Assembly: GCA_049314555.1 (NCBI GenBank)
Contig: JBMOEW010000013.1
Location: forward strand, 1-64,000
Reading direction: 5' to 3'
DNA from: REEB509 sp049314555
GTDB lineage: Bacteria > Pseudomonadota > Alphaproteobacteria > Caulobacterales > Aquidulcibacteraceae
DNA length: 64,000 nucleotides
Positions 8,529-17,074 of the stretch are shown here, in pieces; within the stretch, counting starts at the first letter, position 1; every line of letters begins with the position of its first letter. The notes under the pieces are model-generated. The model was given only the letters and a program-made list of their open reading frames with translations, was not told the DNA's origin and ran no database searches. The position numbers and the translations under genes were made by a program.

Positions 8529-9728
8529 ATGGATCTGGATCTGGCTCCCGAAGATCTGGCCTTTCGGCAAGAAGTGCGTGCATTCCTGGACGAAAAGCTG
8601 ACCGCTGATATGCGCGAGGAGGCTGCGCGCTCGGCCGGGGTGTGGGCGGAGGGGCCGCTTGTGAACCGCTGGTGGAAGGTGCTGGCGGAGAAGGGCTGGA
8701 TCGCGCCGTCTTGGCCCAAAGAGTACGGCGGATGCGGCTGGAACGTGGTGCAAAAGTACCTGTGGGATGAGGCGCTGGCGGAATATGGCGCACCGGTTCT
8801 ACCGGTGATGGGGATCAATATGTGTGGTCCGGTGATCATGCATTTTGGCACGCCGGAGCAGAAATCGTTCTTTCTGCCGCGGATGTTGTCTGGCGAGCAT
8901 TACTGGTGCCAGGGCTATTCGGAGCCTGGGGCCGGATCGGATTTGGCAGCGCTGCAGACCAAAGCCGTTCGCGAGGGCGACGATTACGTGATCAACGGCA
9001 CCAAAATCTGGACCACGCACGCGCATTTCGCCAATTGGATTTTCCTGTTGGTGCGCACGGCGCAGCTGGACCGGCCGCAAAAGGGGATTTCGTTTGTGTT
9101 GGTGGCGATGGATACGCCGGGGCTGACGGTGCGACCGATCCTGTCGTTGTCGGGCGATCACGAGGTCAACTATGTGTTTTTCGACAACGTGCGGGTGCCG
9201 GTCAAAAACCTGATCGGGGAAGAAAACGACGGCTGGACGGTGGCGAAGTATCTGCTCGAATTCGAGCGGGGCGGGGCCTATGCCGCGCGACTGAAAGGGC
9301 AACTCAAGCGGATCAAGGCGATCGCTGAGGCCGAGGGGGGCGACGGGGCACGGGTGATCGATGACCCCGAATTCCGGGCGAAGTACGTGTCGTTGGAGAT
9401 CGAGGTTGACGGGGTGGAGGCCAATGAGCGGCGGATCATCTCGGCCCTGTCAAAGGGGACTTCGCCGGGGGCTGCGCCCTCTTCAATGCTCAAGACCCGC
9501 GGCAGTGAAACCGGCCAGAAGCTTTCCGAACTGGCGATCGAAGTGATCGGTGCGTACAGCGCTCCCGACTATACCGCCGCTCGGCTTGGTATGGTGAATT
9601 GGGCACCTGGACCGGACCACGCTGTACCGGTCGTTGGGCGGTATCTGAACGGTCGTGCCGCGACGATCTTTGGCGGATCGAGCGAGGTGCAGCGGAATAT
9701 ATTGGCCAAAGTGGCGCTGGGCCTGTAG
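8529..9728 (+). CDS. Acyl-CoA dehydrogenase
   Basis: 399-residue flavoprotein that introduces a double bond next to the CoA thioester. It shows WCQGYSEPGAGSDLA and INGTKIWTTHAHFANW (FAD and substrate region) and FGGSSEVQRNILAK at the C-terminus. The start MDLDLAPED at 8529 follows GGAGGACCCCC; the open frame continues far upstream on codon bias only. It resembles the CaiA/FadE-type dehydrogenases common in steroid and terpenoid clusters. Only one subunit is present, unlike heteromeric steroid enzymes. Followed after 28 bp by the TetR gene. Confidence 0.9.
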   Translation: MDLDLAPEDLAFRQEVRAFLDEKLTADMREEAARSAGVWAEGPLVNRWWKVLAEKGWIAPSWPKEYGGCGWNVVQKYLWDEALAEYGAPVLPVMGINMCGPVIMHFGTPEQKSFFLPRMLSGEHYWCQGYSEPGAGSDLAALQTKAVREGDDYVINGTKIWTTHAHFANWIFLLVRTAQLDRPQKGISFVLVAMDTPGLTVRPILSLSGDHEVNYVFFDNVRVPVKNLIGEENDGWTVAKYLLEFERGGAYAARLKGQLKRIKAIAEAEGGDGARVIDDPEFRAKYVSLEIEVDGVEANERRIISALSKGTSPGAAPSSMLKTRGSETGQKLSELAIEVIGAYSAPDYTAARLGMVNWAPGPDHAVPVVGRYLNGRAATIFGGSSEVQRNILAKVALGL

Positions 9729-9756
9729 GTTCGGCCCTTGAACGGAGTACAGGCTG

Positions 9757-10443
9757 ATGAGCGCAGACGGATCGATCAGCAATCCACTGCGCGACCTTGA
9801 ACCGGTTGGGATGGCGGCCGACGACGACGGTTGGCAGAAGCGCAAGAGCGCCCAGACGCGCATCGCGGTGCTTGAAGCCGCGGTGGAGTGTTTAGCCAGC
9901 CAGGGGTATTCGCGCACCACGACCCAGTTGATCGCCCAGACCGCGAATATTTCGCGCGGGGCGATGATGCATCACTACGCCACCAAGCAGGAGCTAATCG
10001 ACAGCGTTATTGATTATACTTTCTTCAAACGGATGGAAGTGTTCACCTCGGAGGTGAAAAGACTGTCTGAGCGGGAGCGGGTGGAAGAGCAGGCGGGGAT
10101 TGAGATTTTCTGGCAAAGCCTGCTGACGCGCGAGTATCAAGCGTATCTGGAGCTTGCAATTGCGGCGCGCACAGACGCCGAGTTGCGGGCTTTGTTTGAA
10201 CCGAAGGCGCAGCGCTTTGACACGATCTGGCGCGAGCAAATCCTGAACATCTTTCCAGAATGGCGTAACAAGCCGCGCCGGTTGTTGCTGGCGGTGGATT
10301 TTTGCCAAGCGGCGATGGAGGGGCTGTTGTTCAACCGGTCGGTGTGGGCCCCGCGGGAGCGGCGGGTGGCGCTGCGCAAGCTGGTGTCGGTGACGATCCT
10401 TGCCCTGCGCTCGGGTCTGCTTGAGGTGGATGGGGTGGACTGA
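9757..10443 (+). CDS. TetR/AcrR family transcriptional regulator
   Basis: 228 residues. The N-terminal helix-turn-helix is at about residues 30-78 (RIAVLEAAVECLASQGY, then TTQLIAQTANISRGAMMHHYATKQEL). The rest is a ligand-binding helical domain. It is co-oriented with the acyl-CoA dehydrogenase and closed by a strong terminator. As the only one-component regulator inside the 6.8-30 kb cluster, it is the natural candidate to bind the CAAGC-AC-GCTTG palindromes found upstream of the TonB receptor and the long operon. That link is inference. Confidence 0.88.
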   Translation: MSADGSISNPLRDLEPVGMAADDDGWQKRKSAQTRIAVLEAAVECLASQGYSRTTTQLIAQTANISRGAMMHHYATKQELIDSVIDYTFFKRMEVFTSEVKRLSERERVEEQAGIEIFWQSLLTREYQAYLELAIAARTDAELRALFEPKAQRFDTIWREQILNIFPEWRNKPRRLLLAVDFCQAAMEGLLFNRSVWAPRERRVALRKLVSVTILALRSGLLEVDGVD

Positions 10444-10481
10444 CCAGGATCGCTTTGTCCGTCCCGCCGTTTAGCACAACA

Positions 10482-10511
10482 AAACCCCCGCCAAGCGCTT
10501 GGCGGGGGTTT
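10482..10511. terminator. Bidirectional terminator between tetR and P450
   Basis: A perfect 30-base palindrome: 15-bp arms AAACCCCCGCCAAGC and GCTTGGCGGGGGTTT. It has A and T flanks on both sides and sits between the convergent TetR (+) and P450 (-) genes, so it can end transcription from both. Confidence 0.88.
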
Positions 10512-10538
10512 GCTTTTGGTTCGCTTACTGGATCGCTG

Positions 10539-11828
10539 TTAGGCCTTGTCGAACTCGATGTGCAGCTCAAGAACGCCGCGCATCAAGACGTTTGGTGAAT
10601 AGCGGAAGCTGTTCAACCCCTTGGCGAAGCGTGGGTTTTTCAGGCGTTCCAGGACAATCGGGAAGGCCAGCTGCATTTCTTTGCGGGCCAGATAGGCGCC
10701 GATGCAGTGGTGGATGCCGGCACCGAAGGCGAGGTGTTCTTTGGCGTTGTCGCGATCGACGTGGAAATCGTTGGAGTCTTTGAACTTGGTTTCATCGCGG
10801 TTGGCAGAGCCATAGCGCACAAGGACCAAATCGCCCTCTTTCATGTCCACGCCGCCGAGCGAGGTATCCTGGGTGACCACCCGCCACATGTTGTTGGTGG
10901 GGGAGAGCATGCGCAGGGTTTCTTCGACGAAGTTGGGCACCAGCTCTGGATGGGCCTGGAGCTTGGCCATCTGGTCTGGGTTTTGGATCAGATAATAGAG
11001 GCCCGCGGTGAGGGTGTGGGCGGTGGTTTCGTTGCCGGCCACCAGCAGTTGCTGGATGATCGAGATCAGCTCCGGGTGGTCCATCTTGCGGTTGTCGCCT
11101 TCTTCGGCGAGGTCTGCGTGGACAATATCGGAGATCACATCTTCGGTGGGGTTGGCGCGCTTTTCTTCAATCTTTCCAATGAAATACTTTTGGAAGTCAA
11201 CGATCAGCTGAGCGCACTCGATCCGGCGTTCGCGGTCAGCGACGCCGCCCAATTGATCGATGAAGGCGTCGCTCCATTTGCGGAACGTATCCATGTCCGA
11301 ACGGGGCACGCCAAGGCTATCGGCGATCACCGTCATGGGCACGTGGGCGGCGAAGGCGGACTTAAACTCGCAGGCGCCTTTGTCGATAAAGCCGTCGATC
11401 AGCTCGTTGCAGACCTTGGCGATATACGCCTCCATGCCGTCCACGCGCTTCATGGTGAAGGCCTTCATGGTCAGCTTGCGGTAGCGGGTGTGACGGGGGG
11501 GATCGGCGGTGAGCATGGTGTCTACGACCGGGATGCCCTGCATCAGGATTTTCAGCTCTTCAGGGTCCATGGCGTTGATGGAGCCCGAGCGCAGGCGTTC
11601 GCCGAACTTGTTGGAATACACCTTTGGGTGGCTATTGACCTCGATGATGTGGGCGTAATCGGACACAAACACCACGCCGGAGGCGGGGTCGCGCCAGACA
11701 GGGGCTTCGTTGCGCAGCCGCTCATAGGCTGGAAACGGGTCCTGCAGGAATTCGCCGTCAAACCATTTGATATCGTGGAGGGGGCAGCCGCGAATGTCTT
11801 TTGCCGTTGCGCCGGTATCTGCAGCCAT
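10539..11828 (-). CDS. Cytochrome P450
   Basis: 429-residue soluble bacterial P450. I-helix AGNETTAHTLT (oxygen activation), K-helix EETLRML, and haem loop FGAGIHHCIGAYLAR with the cysteine thiolate ligand. Start at 11828 (MAADTGATAK) because GGGAGACG precedes it; ten more in-frame residues upstream lack support. It probably hydroxylates the hydrophobic substrate of this cluster. No ferredoxin or ferredoxin reductase gene is adjacent. It follows the SDR gene at 11855 by 26 bp, suggesting a P450/alcohol-dehydrogenase pair. Confidence 0.92.
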   Translation of the reverse strand: MAADTGATAKDIRGCPLHDIKWFDGEFLQDPFPAYERLRNEAPVWRDPASGVVFVSDYAHIIEVNSHPKVYSNKFGERLRSGSINAMDPEELKILMQGIPVVDTMLTADPPRHTRYRKLTMKAFTMKRVDGMEAYIAKVCNELIDGFIDKGACEFKSAFAAHVPMTVIADSLGVPRSDMDTFRKWSDAFIDQLGGVADRERRIECAQLIVDFQKYFIGKIEEKRANPTEDVISDIVHADLAEEGDNRKMDHPELISIIQQLLVAGNETTAHTLTAGLYYLIQNPDQMAKLQAHPELVPNFVEETLRMLSPTNNMWRVVTQDTSLGGVDMKEGDLVLVRYGSANRDETKFKDSNDFHVDRDNAKEHLAFGAGIHHCIGAYLARKEMQLAFPIVLERLKNPRFAKGLNSFRYSPNVLMRGVLELHIEFDKA

Positions 11829-11854
11829 GGTCGTCTCCCGTGGGATTATTGTGA

Positions 11855-12631
11855 TCAAGCCAAGTAGCCGCCGTCGACCGTGAGGTCGCCGCCGGTGGTG
11901 AAGCCGCTTTCGTCGCTGGCAAGGAAAAGAATGGCGTTGGCCGCTTCTTCTGGTTTTCCCAGGCGTTTCATGGGGTGAACGCTGGCAAAGCCTTCGATCA
12001 CCATTTCGCGCGAGGCACCGGCCGCGATGCCGGCGGCCACGTAGCCTTCCACCATTTCGGTGTGAATGGCGCCGGGGTGCATGCAGTTCACGCGAATGTC
12101 ATAGCCGGCTTCGCAGCAGTGCAGCGCGACGGCCTTTGTGAGCATGCGCACGGCCCCCTTGGAGGCGCTATAGGCGGTGAAAATGCTGCCGCCGCGGTTA
12201 CCGAGGGTGGAGCCGATATTGACGATCGCGCCGCCTTTGCCGCCCTTCAGGGCTTCAATACCGACCTTGCAGCCCAAAAACGTGCCGTCCAGGTTGATCG
12301 CCATGGTGTGATGAAATTGATCGAGGCTGATTTCATCGATTGTGCCTGGAATGGAGACGCCGGCGGAGTTGACCAGCGTGGTTAGGCTGCCAAACTTTGC
12401 CTGACCCGCAGCGACGGCGGCGCGCCACTGGCTTTCGTCGCGGACATCCAGGCTGACAAAAAGCGCGGCATCGCCCAGTTCGCGGGCCAGTGATTCGCCC
12501 TTTTCGCGTTGCATATCGCCCAGGATGACCCTGGCCCCTTCTTCGACAAAGCGCTTGGCGCTTGCCGCGCCGATGCCGCTCGCCCCGCCCGAGATCAATG
12601 CAACCTTGCCGCTGAGCCGCGGTTTCGTCAT
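11855..12631 (-). CDS. SDR family oxidoreductase
   Basis: 258 residues. GGASGIGAASA cofactor loop, NSAG, catalytic YSASK, and C-terminal TGGDLTVDGGY. Start at 12631 follows GGGGAGGACATCGG; the open frame extends upstream only by chance. It is first in a two-gene minus-strand unit with the P450, and divergent from the TonB receptor; the shared upstream region holds the palindromic operator at 12738-12749. Likely a dehydrogenase for a hydroxyl made by the P450 or elsewhere in the pathway. Confidence 0.9.
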   Translation of the reverse strand: MTKPRLSGKVALISGGASGIGAASAKRFVEEGARVILGDMQREKGESLARELGDAALFVSLDVRDESQWRAAVAAGQAKFGSLTTLVNSAGVSIPGTIDEISLDQFHHTMAINLDGTFLGCKVGIEALKGGKGGAIVNIGSTLGNRGGSIFTAYSASKGAVRMLTKAVALHCCEAGYDIRVNCMHPGAIHTEMVEGYVAAGIAAGASREMVIEGFASVHPMKRLGKPEEAANAILFLASDESGFTTGGDLTVDGGYLA

Positions 12632-12732
12632 CCGATGTCCTCCCCGATCAGCGCGCAATCGCCGCGCCGTTAGCGCCCTGGTAACCATAAGGCGTGTTAT
12701 TTCTGCCGCGACCATAAACCGATCACCGTGTC

Positions 12733-12757
12733 CGGAACAAGCACGCTTGACTTTTTT
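12733..12757 (+). promoter_or_regulatory. Operator/promoter element, copy 1 (TonB receptor)
   Basis: 25 bases identical to positions 15396-15420. The core is the perfect inverted repeat CAAGC-AC-GCTTG (12738-12749), running into TTGACT at 12747-12752 and a T-run. Similarity extends upstream: 36 of 41 bases match over 12717-12757 versus 15380-15420. It lies about 100 bp before the receptor start. TTGACT could be a -35 box overlapped by an operator, but no good -10 box sits 17 bp downstream, so activator use is also possible. Confidence 0.72.
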
Positions 12758-12860
12758 CCGGCGGACCCGAAGTTTACATTCAATCATGAATGCGCTCCGG
12801 GCCTGCATGTCACTTAAGCATCAGGTTTAACACGAGAGCGTTTTGAGGGGAGAAGCTGCT

Positions 12861-15206
12861 ATGACCCGGATTACCCGGTTTGGACTGAATGCGTCGGCCG
12901 CTGCGGTGGCTATGACAGCTGGACTGTTTTCTGTGGGGGTTGCAAGTCCTGCGCTCGCTCAAGAGGCCTCCAGAGGCGACAATGACATCATCGTGACCGC
13001 CACACGGCGCGAAGCGGACGTGCAAGACGTTCCCGTCGCTGTGACCGCGATCACCGCTGAGCAAATCGAGAGCCTCGCGCCACGCACGCTGCAGGATCTT
13101 TCGGGCTCTGCCCCAAACCTGTTCATCGGCATGAACACCGCTGGTCCTGGCGCTTCGGCGATCTTTATCCGCGGCCTTGGCTATGCTGACATCGAAAAGA
13201 CCCAGAACCCCGCCGCCGGTGTGATCATCGACAACGTGTTTCTTGGCACCTCGACCGGTCAGCTGATCGACACGTTCGACATGCAGCAGGTTGAAGTGAC
13301 GCGCGGCCCGGCCGGCATCTTCTTCGGTAAAAACACCACCGCTGGCGTTATCAATGTGACCCGGTCTTCCCCAACCCGGGAGCTTGGGCTGCGCGCTTCG
13401 GTTGCCGGTGGTACGGATGAATTCCGCAACTATCGCGCGATTTTGAACCTGCCGCTTGGGGAAAACGGTGGGGTCAAATTGGGCGGAACCTATCGTGAAG
13501 GTGCTGGCTATCTGGGCAACGTGTTCCAGCGCACGTCCGATGGCGGCACTGAGTATACCGGCCTGAACTTGGCTGTCGATTATGACTTCACCCCAGGCTT
13601 TGGCGTGAGCTTCATCTTCGACCGGATCAACCAGGAAGGCGAAGGCACGCCGGTCCAATACGGCAACCGCCAAACGGCCAACATTCTTTCCGGCGGCAAT
13701 CCTTCGGCCGTGTTCGGTCCGCGTTATAACCCGCGCACCGGCAGCCCGATCGGTTTGGCGCCAGGTCAGGTTCAAAACAGCGGTCGCGATGAAGACTCGC
13801 TGGAAATGGACATCTACAACTTGACGTTCAACGTCGATACGCCGCTTGGGGATGTGGTCTACACCGCAGCCTACATCGACAGCACTGACATCGTTTGGCA
13901 GGACTTCGATGGCACGTGCTCGGGCAGCCCTGGTTGCCCCAATGGCGGCAACTTCCTGCTGACCAACGCAGGCAACCCGACCGGCACGCTGCAAACCATC
14001 CGCGACCAAGACTACACACAGCTCACCCACGAAATCCGCTTGGCCGGCAGCGTTGGCCATTTCGATTACCTGGCTGGCTTCTACTACTTCGAGTCCGAAG
14101 TCGGTCTGGTTCAAACCACAAACGGTGCGGTTGTTCAGCGTTCTGGTGAAGACACGACGTCCACGTCGTTCTTCGGCAACTTGGACTGGAACATCAACGA
14201 CCGTCTGACGGTTTCGGCGGGTGTGCGGACGATCAGCGAAGAGAAAGACTTCCGTTCGCGGTTTGATATTCCTGCCGCAAGCATCGTGCTTGCAGGGCCG
14301 ATCACAGATAACGACAGCTGGGATGACACCATCACCCGGTTTGGCGTGTCTTATGACTTCACAGACACCACCAACCTCTACGTGACGCGCTCAGAAGGCT
14401 TCCGGTCTGGTGGCTTCTCGATCCGCGGCACGTTGTCGGAGCGGGTTGCGACCCAATCCAACTGCGCCACCGTTGGCGGCTGCCCGAACAACAACTTCCT
14501 GACGTACGATCCAGAACTGGTGACGACGTGGGAATTCGGCGCCAAGAACGCGTTCCTCGACAATCGTTTGATCGTGAACGTCGCCTACTTCAACTCTGAA
14601 GTGGAAGACTTCCAACAGAGCGCCGTGGTGGTCACGCCGAACTACGGCACCGGAACTACGACCTACATCAACAACTATCCCGAAGTGGAAATCAAAGGCA
14701 CGGAAATCGAGGTGGTGCTGCGTCCTACCTTCATTTGGGATGGATTTGACGGCCTGACCTTGTCTGCCAACCTCGGTACGCAGGAAGCAGAAATTGTGAA
14801 TGGTCGGATCGATGGTCGACGGGCGGCTGGGCCGACCGGCGCGGCTGGCGCACCGGGCACGTTTGCCAACTTCACGGGGCAACGCCTGCTGCGGGTGCCA
14901 GACTACAACATCAACTACCGGGCTGCCTGGGAGTTTGGGGTGGGCCCTGGTCAGCTGACCCTTGGTGCCGGCTACAACTACATTGATGACCACACGCTCG
15001 CGAACTTCGGCGCTGTGGGCGATCTGGAAGAAGGCTACAGCCTGGTTGATGCCAACATCGACTACGAGTGGAACGGATACCGCTTGAGCGTGAACGGCAA
15101 GAACCTGGGCGACACCGACTATCGGATCCACTCGCTGCCAACCGTGTTCTTCCAAGGTTGGGGGCAGCCGGCGACGCTGCAGGTTGAACTCTCAGCCGAG
15201 TGGTAG
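12861..15206 (+). CDS. TonB-dependent outer-membrane receptor
   Basis: 781-residue receptor. Signal peptide of about 35 residues ending ASPALAQ; TonB-box-like stretch DIIVTATRR; plug domain with VPVAVTAITAEQIE, LQDLSGSAPNL and FIRGLGY; and a large beta-barrel ending in aromatic Trp (VELSAEW). Start at 12861 follows GGGGAGAAG. It imports a substrate too large or scarce for porins, using TonB energy. Position in the cluster and the shared operator element suggest uptake of the cluster's compound. No FecIR-like regulators adjoin it. Confidence 0.93.
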   Translation: MTRITRFGLNASAAAVAMTAGLFSVGVASPALAQEASRGDNDIIVTATRREADVQDVPVAVTAITAEQIESLAPRTLQDLSGSAPNLFIGMNTAGPGASAIFIRGLGYADIEKTQNPAAGVIIDNVFLGTSTGQLIDTFDMQQVEVTRGPAGIFFGKNTTAGVINVTRSSPTRELGLRASVAGGTDEFRNYRAILNLPLGENGGVKLGGTYREGAGYLGNVFQRTSDGGTEYTGLNLAVDYDFTPGFGVSFIFDRINQEGEGTPVQYGNRQTANILSGGNPSAVFGPRYNPRTGSPIGLAPGQVQNSGRDEDSLEMDIYNLTFNVDTPLGDVVYTAAYIDSTDIVWQDFDGTCSGSPGCPNGGNFLLTNAGNPTGTLQTIRDQDYTQLTHEIRLAGSVGHFDYLAGFYYFESEVGLVQTTNGAVVQRSGEDTTSTSFFGNLDWNINDRLTVSAGVRTISEEKDFRSRFDIPAASIVLAGPITDNDSWDDTITRFGVSYDFTDTTNLYVTRSEGFRSGGFSIRGTLSERVATQSNCATVGGCPNNNFLTYDPELVTTWEFGAKNAFLDNRLIVNVAYFNSEVEDFQQSAVVVTPNYGTGTTTYINNYPEVEIKGTEIEVVLRPTFIWDGFDGLTLSANLGTQEAEIVNGRIDGRRAAGPTGAAGAPGTFANFTGQRLLRVPDYNINYRAAWEFGVGPGQLTLGAGYNYIDDHTLANFGAVGDLEEGYSLVDANIDYEWNGYRLSVNGKNLGDTDYRIHSLPTVFFQGWGQPATLQVELSAEW

Positions 15207-15229
15207 GACCGCCTTTATAAGGCTTGGGA

Positions 15230-15264
15230 GGGGCGGCGCTGTGCAAGCGTCGCCCCTTTTTTTT
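15230..15264 (+). terminator. Intrinsic terminator after the TonB receptor
   Basis: Stem GGGGCGGCGCT / AGCGTCGCCCC (11 pairs including one G-U), short loop, then eight T. A strong rho-independent terminator. Confidence 0.92.
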
Positions 15265-15395
15265 GCGCCGCGGCGCGCGTGTGTCCTTTTGGCGGCTGAC
15301 GGGGGTTGAGCGCCGCTGGGGTATTTTCGTGGGTTGGGCAAGCGCTCCGTGGGCGGAGCGATGCGGTTGTTCCGTGACAAACCGAACGCTGTGAT

Positions 15396-15420
15396 CGGAA
15401 CAAGCACGCTTGACTTTTTT
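15396..15420 (+). promoter_or_regulatory. Operator/promoter element, copy 2 (long catabolic operon)
   Basis: Exact 25-base repeat of 12733-12757: palindrome CAAGC-AC-GCTTG at 15401-15412, TTGACT at 15410-15415, then a T-run. It lies about 110 bp before the first gene of the ten-gene operon, a distance similar to copy 1, which argues for shared regulation rather than a chance repeat. Confidence 0.72.
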
Positions 15421-15529
15421 TGGGGGCGAACGATGGTCCTTTGAAACTGTGGCCTAGCCTTGAAGCTGGTGTCGCACACGAAAGGACGGGCCGTTGATGC
15501 ACTGTCCTGGCGATAAGGGAGGCCAAGCG

Positions 15530-16288
15530 ATGAGGGAGGCCCACGTGGCAGGAGAAATGGACGGCAAGGTCGCCATTGTGTCTGGTGCTGGGCGCGGCAT
15601 CGGGCAAGCGGGCGCGGAGGCGCTAGCGGCAGCCGGCGCGGCCGTTACCGTAACCGCGCGCACCGCAAGCGAGGGTGAGGCCGTCGCTGCAGGGATCCGG
15701 GCGAAGGGCGGCAAGGCGCTCTACGTGCAAGCGGATGTGGTGAAGGAGGCCGACTGGGTCCGCGTCATGGCGGAAACGGAGAAGGCCTTTGGCCGGGTGG
15801 ACGTGGTGGTGGCAAATGCGGGGATCGAGTTCTCCAAGCCCGCCATGCAGATGAGCCTCGCCGAGTTTAAGCAAATGACCGATGTGAACCTGAAGGGCGT
15901 GTTCTTCGGGGCCAAGCACGGCGTGATTTCGATGCGCAAACATGGGCAGGGCGGCTCCTTGGTGTTGGTGTCGTCTGTGGTGTCGAAGGTGGGGCCGCCG
16001 GGCTACACGCACTATGCGGCGGCGAAGGCTGGCGTGACGATGTTGGCGAAGTCTTTGGCGTTGGAGCTGGGGGCGGAACAGATCCGGGCCAACAGCCTGC
16101 ATCCGGGCCTGATCAAAACCGCGATGACGGACCATCTGCCAGAAGCCGCGCTGTCGCCGATCATTCCGATGAAGCGGTTTGGCGTTTCCGAAGAAATGGG
16201 GACCTGTATTTTGTTCCTCGCCTCCGACCGGTCAAAGTTCATGACAGGTGCGGAATTGGTCGCCGATGGCGGCCTGATCGTGAACTGA
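15530..16288 (+). CDS. SDR family oxidoreductase
   Basis: 252 residues. GAGRGIGQ loop, NAG, catalytic YAAAK, and terminal TGAELVADGGL. Start at 15530 (MREAHVAGEM) is preferred because GGGAGG stands seven bases ahead; an ATG at 15497 is in frame but lacks a ribosome site. It is the first gene of the operon that runs to 24.5 kb, with 11 bp to the next SDR. The specific substrate is unknown. Confidence 0.88.
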   Translation: MREAHVAGEMDGKVAIVSGAGRGIGQAGAEALAAAGAAVTVTARTASEGEAVAAGIRAKGGKALYVQADVVKEADWVRVMAETEKAFGRVDVVVANAGIEFSKPAMQMSLAEFKQMTDVNLKGVFFGAKHGVISMRKHGQGGSLVLVSSVVSKVGPPGYTHYAAAKAGVTMLAKSLALELGAEQIRANSLHPGLIKTAMTDHLPEAALSPIIPMKRFGVSEEMGTCILFLASDRSKFMTGAELVADGGLIVN

Positions 16289-16299
16289 GGAGAACGAGG

Positions 16300-17064
16300 A
16301 TGGGTCAGTTTGCGGGAAAAGTGGCGATCATCACTGGCGGCAACCGCGGGATTGGTCGGGCGGCTGCGGTGCAAATGGCGCGCGCGGGGGCGAAGGTTGT
16401 GGTCACGGGTCGGGATGCGGCGGCGGGGGCTGAAACCGAACAGCTGATTGCCGCGGCAGGGGGCGAGGGGTTCTTCTGCCGGCACGATGTGACCAGCGAA
16501 GCAGACTGGGAGCGGGTGGTTGGCGAGGCGGTCAGCCGCTATGGCGGGCTTGATATCGTGGTCAACAATGCCGGAGTTTTTCTGCTGAAAGACACCACGG
16601 AAACCACCGAAGCGGACTGGGATCACGTGTTTGACATCAACACCACCGGCACGTGGCTTGGGGTCAAGCACGGCTTTTTGGCGATGTCCAAGACCGGGCG
16701 CGGCGGGTCGATCGTGAACGTGTCGTCGCTGATGGGCTTAGTGGGCTATCCGCAAAACGCGGCGTACTGCGCCTCAAAGGGTGCAGTGACGGGGATGACC
16801 AAATCTGCGGCCAATGAGGGCGCGGGCATGGTGCCGCCGATCCGGGTCAACTCGTTGCATCCCGGCGTGATCTGGACAGAAATGATCACCAGCCAATTTG
16901 GCGATGATCAGGCGCTTTCAGACTTCTTTGCTTCTGAGACGCCGCTGAAAATTATCGGGAAGCCGGAATATATCGCGGACGCCATTTTGTTCTTGGCGGG
17001 CGATGAGAGTTCATACGTTACGGGTGCCTCCCTCACAGTTGATGGCGGGCGCGGGGCAGACTGA
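16300..17064 (+). CDS. SDR family oxidoreductase
   Basis: 254 residues. GGNRGIGR loop, NNAG, catalytic YCASK, and C-terminal TGASLTVDGGRGAD. GAGGAGAACG precedes the ATG. Only moderately like its upstream neighbour, so probably a different step rather than a recent duplicate. Ten bases separate it from the E1 alpha gene, indicating one transcript. Confidence 0.9.
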   Translation: MGQFAGKVAIITGGNRGIGRAAAVQMARAGAKVVVTGRDAAAGAETEQLIAAAGGEGFFCRHDVTSEADWERVVGEAVSRYGGLDIVVNNAGVFLLKDTTETTEADWDHVFDINTTGTWLGVKHGFLAMSKTGRGGSIVNVSSLMGLVGYPQNAAYCASKGAVTGMTKSAANEGAGMVPPIRVNSLHPGVIWTEMITSQFGDDQALSDFFASETPLKIIGKPEYIADAILFLAGDESSYVTGASLTVDGGRGAD

Positions 17065-17074
17065 GGAGCGGCTT

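Noticed and set aside
10707..11867. 386-residue plus-strand open frame over the P450
   Set aside because: Shadow of the P450 gene on the other strand; Gly/Val/His-rich with no family motif.
12810..14114. 434-residue minus-strand open frame over the TonB receptor
   Set aside because: Antisense to a clear receptor gene; no ribosome site or motif.
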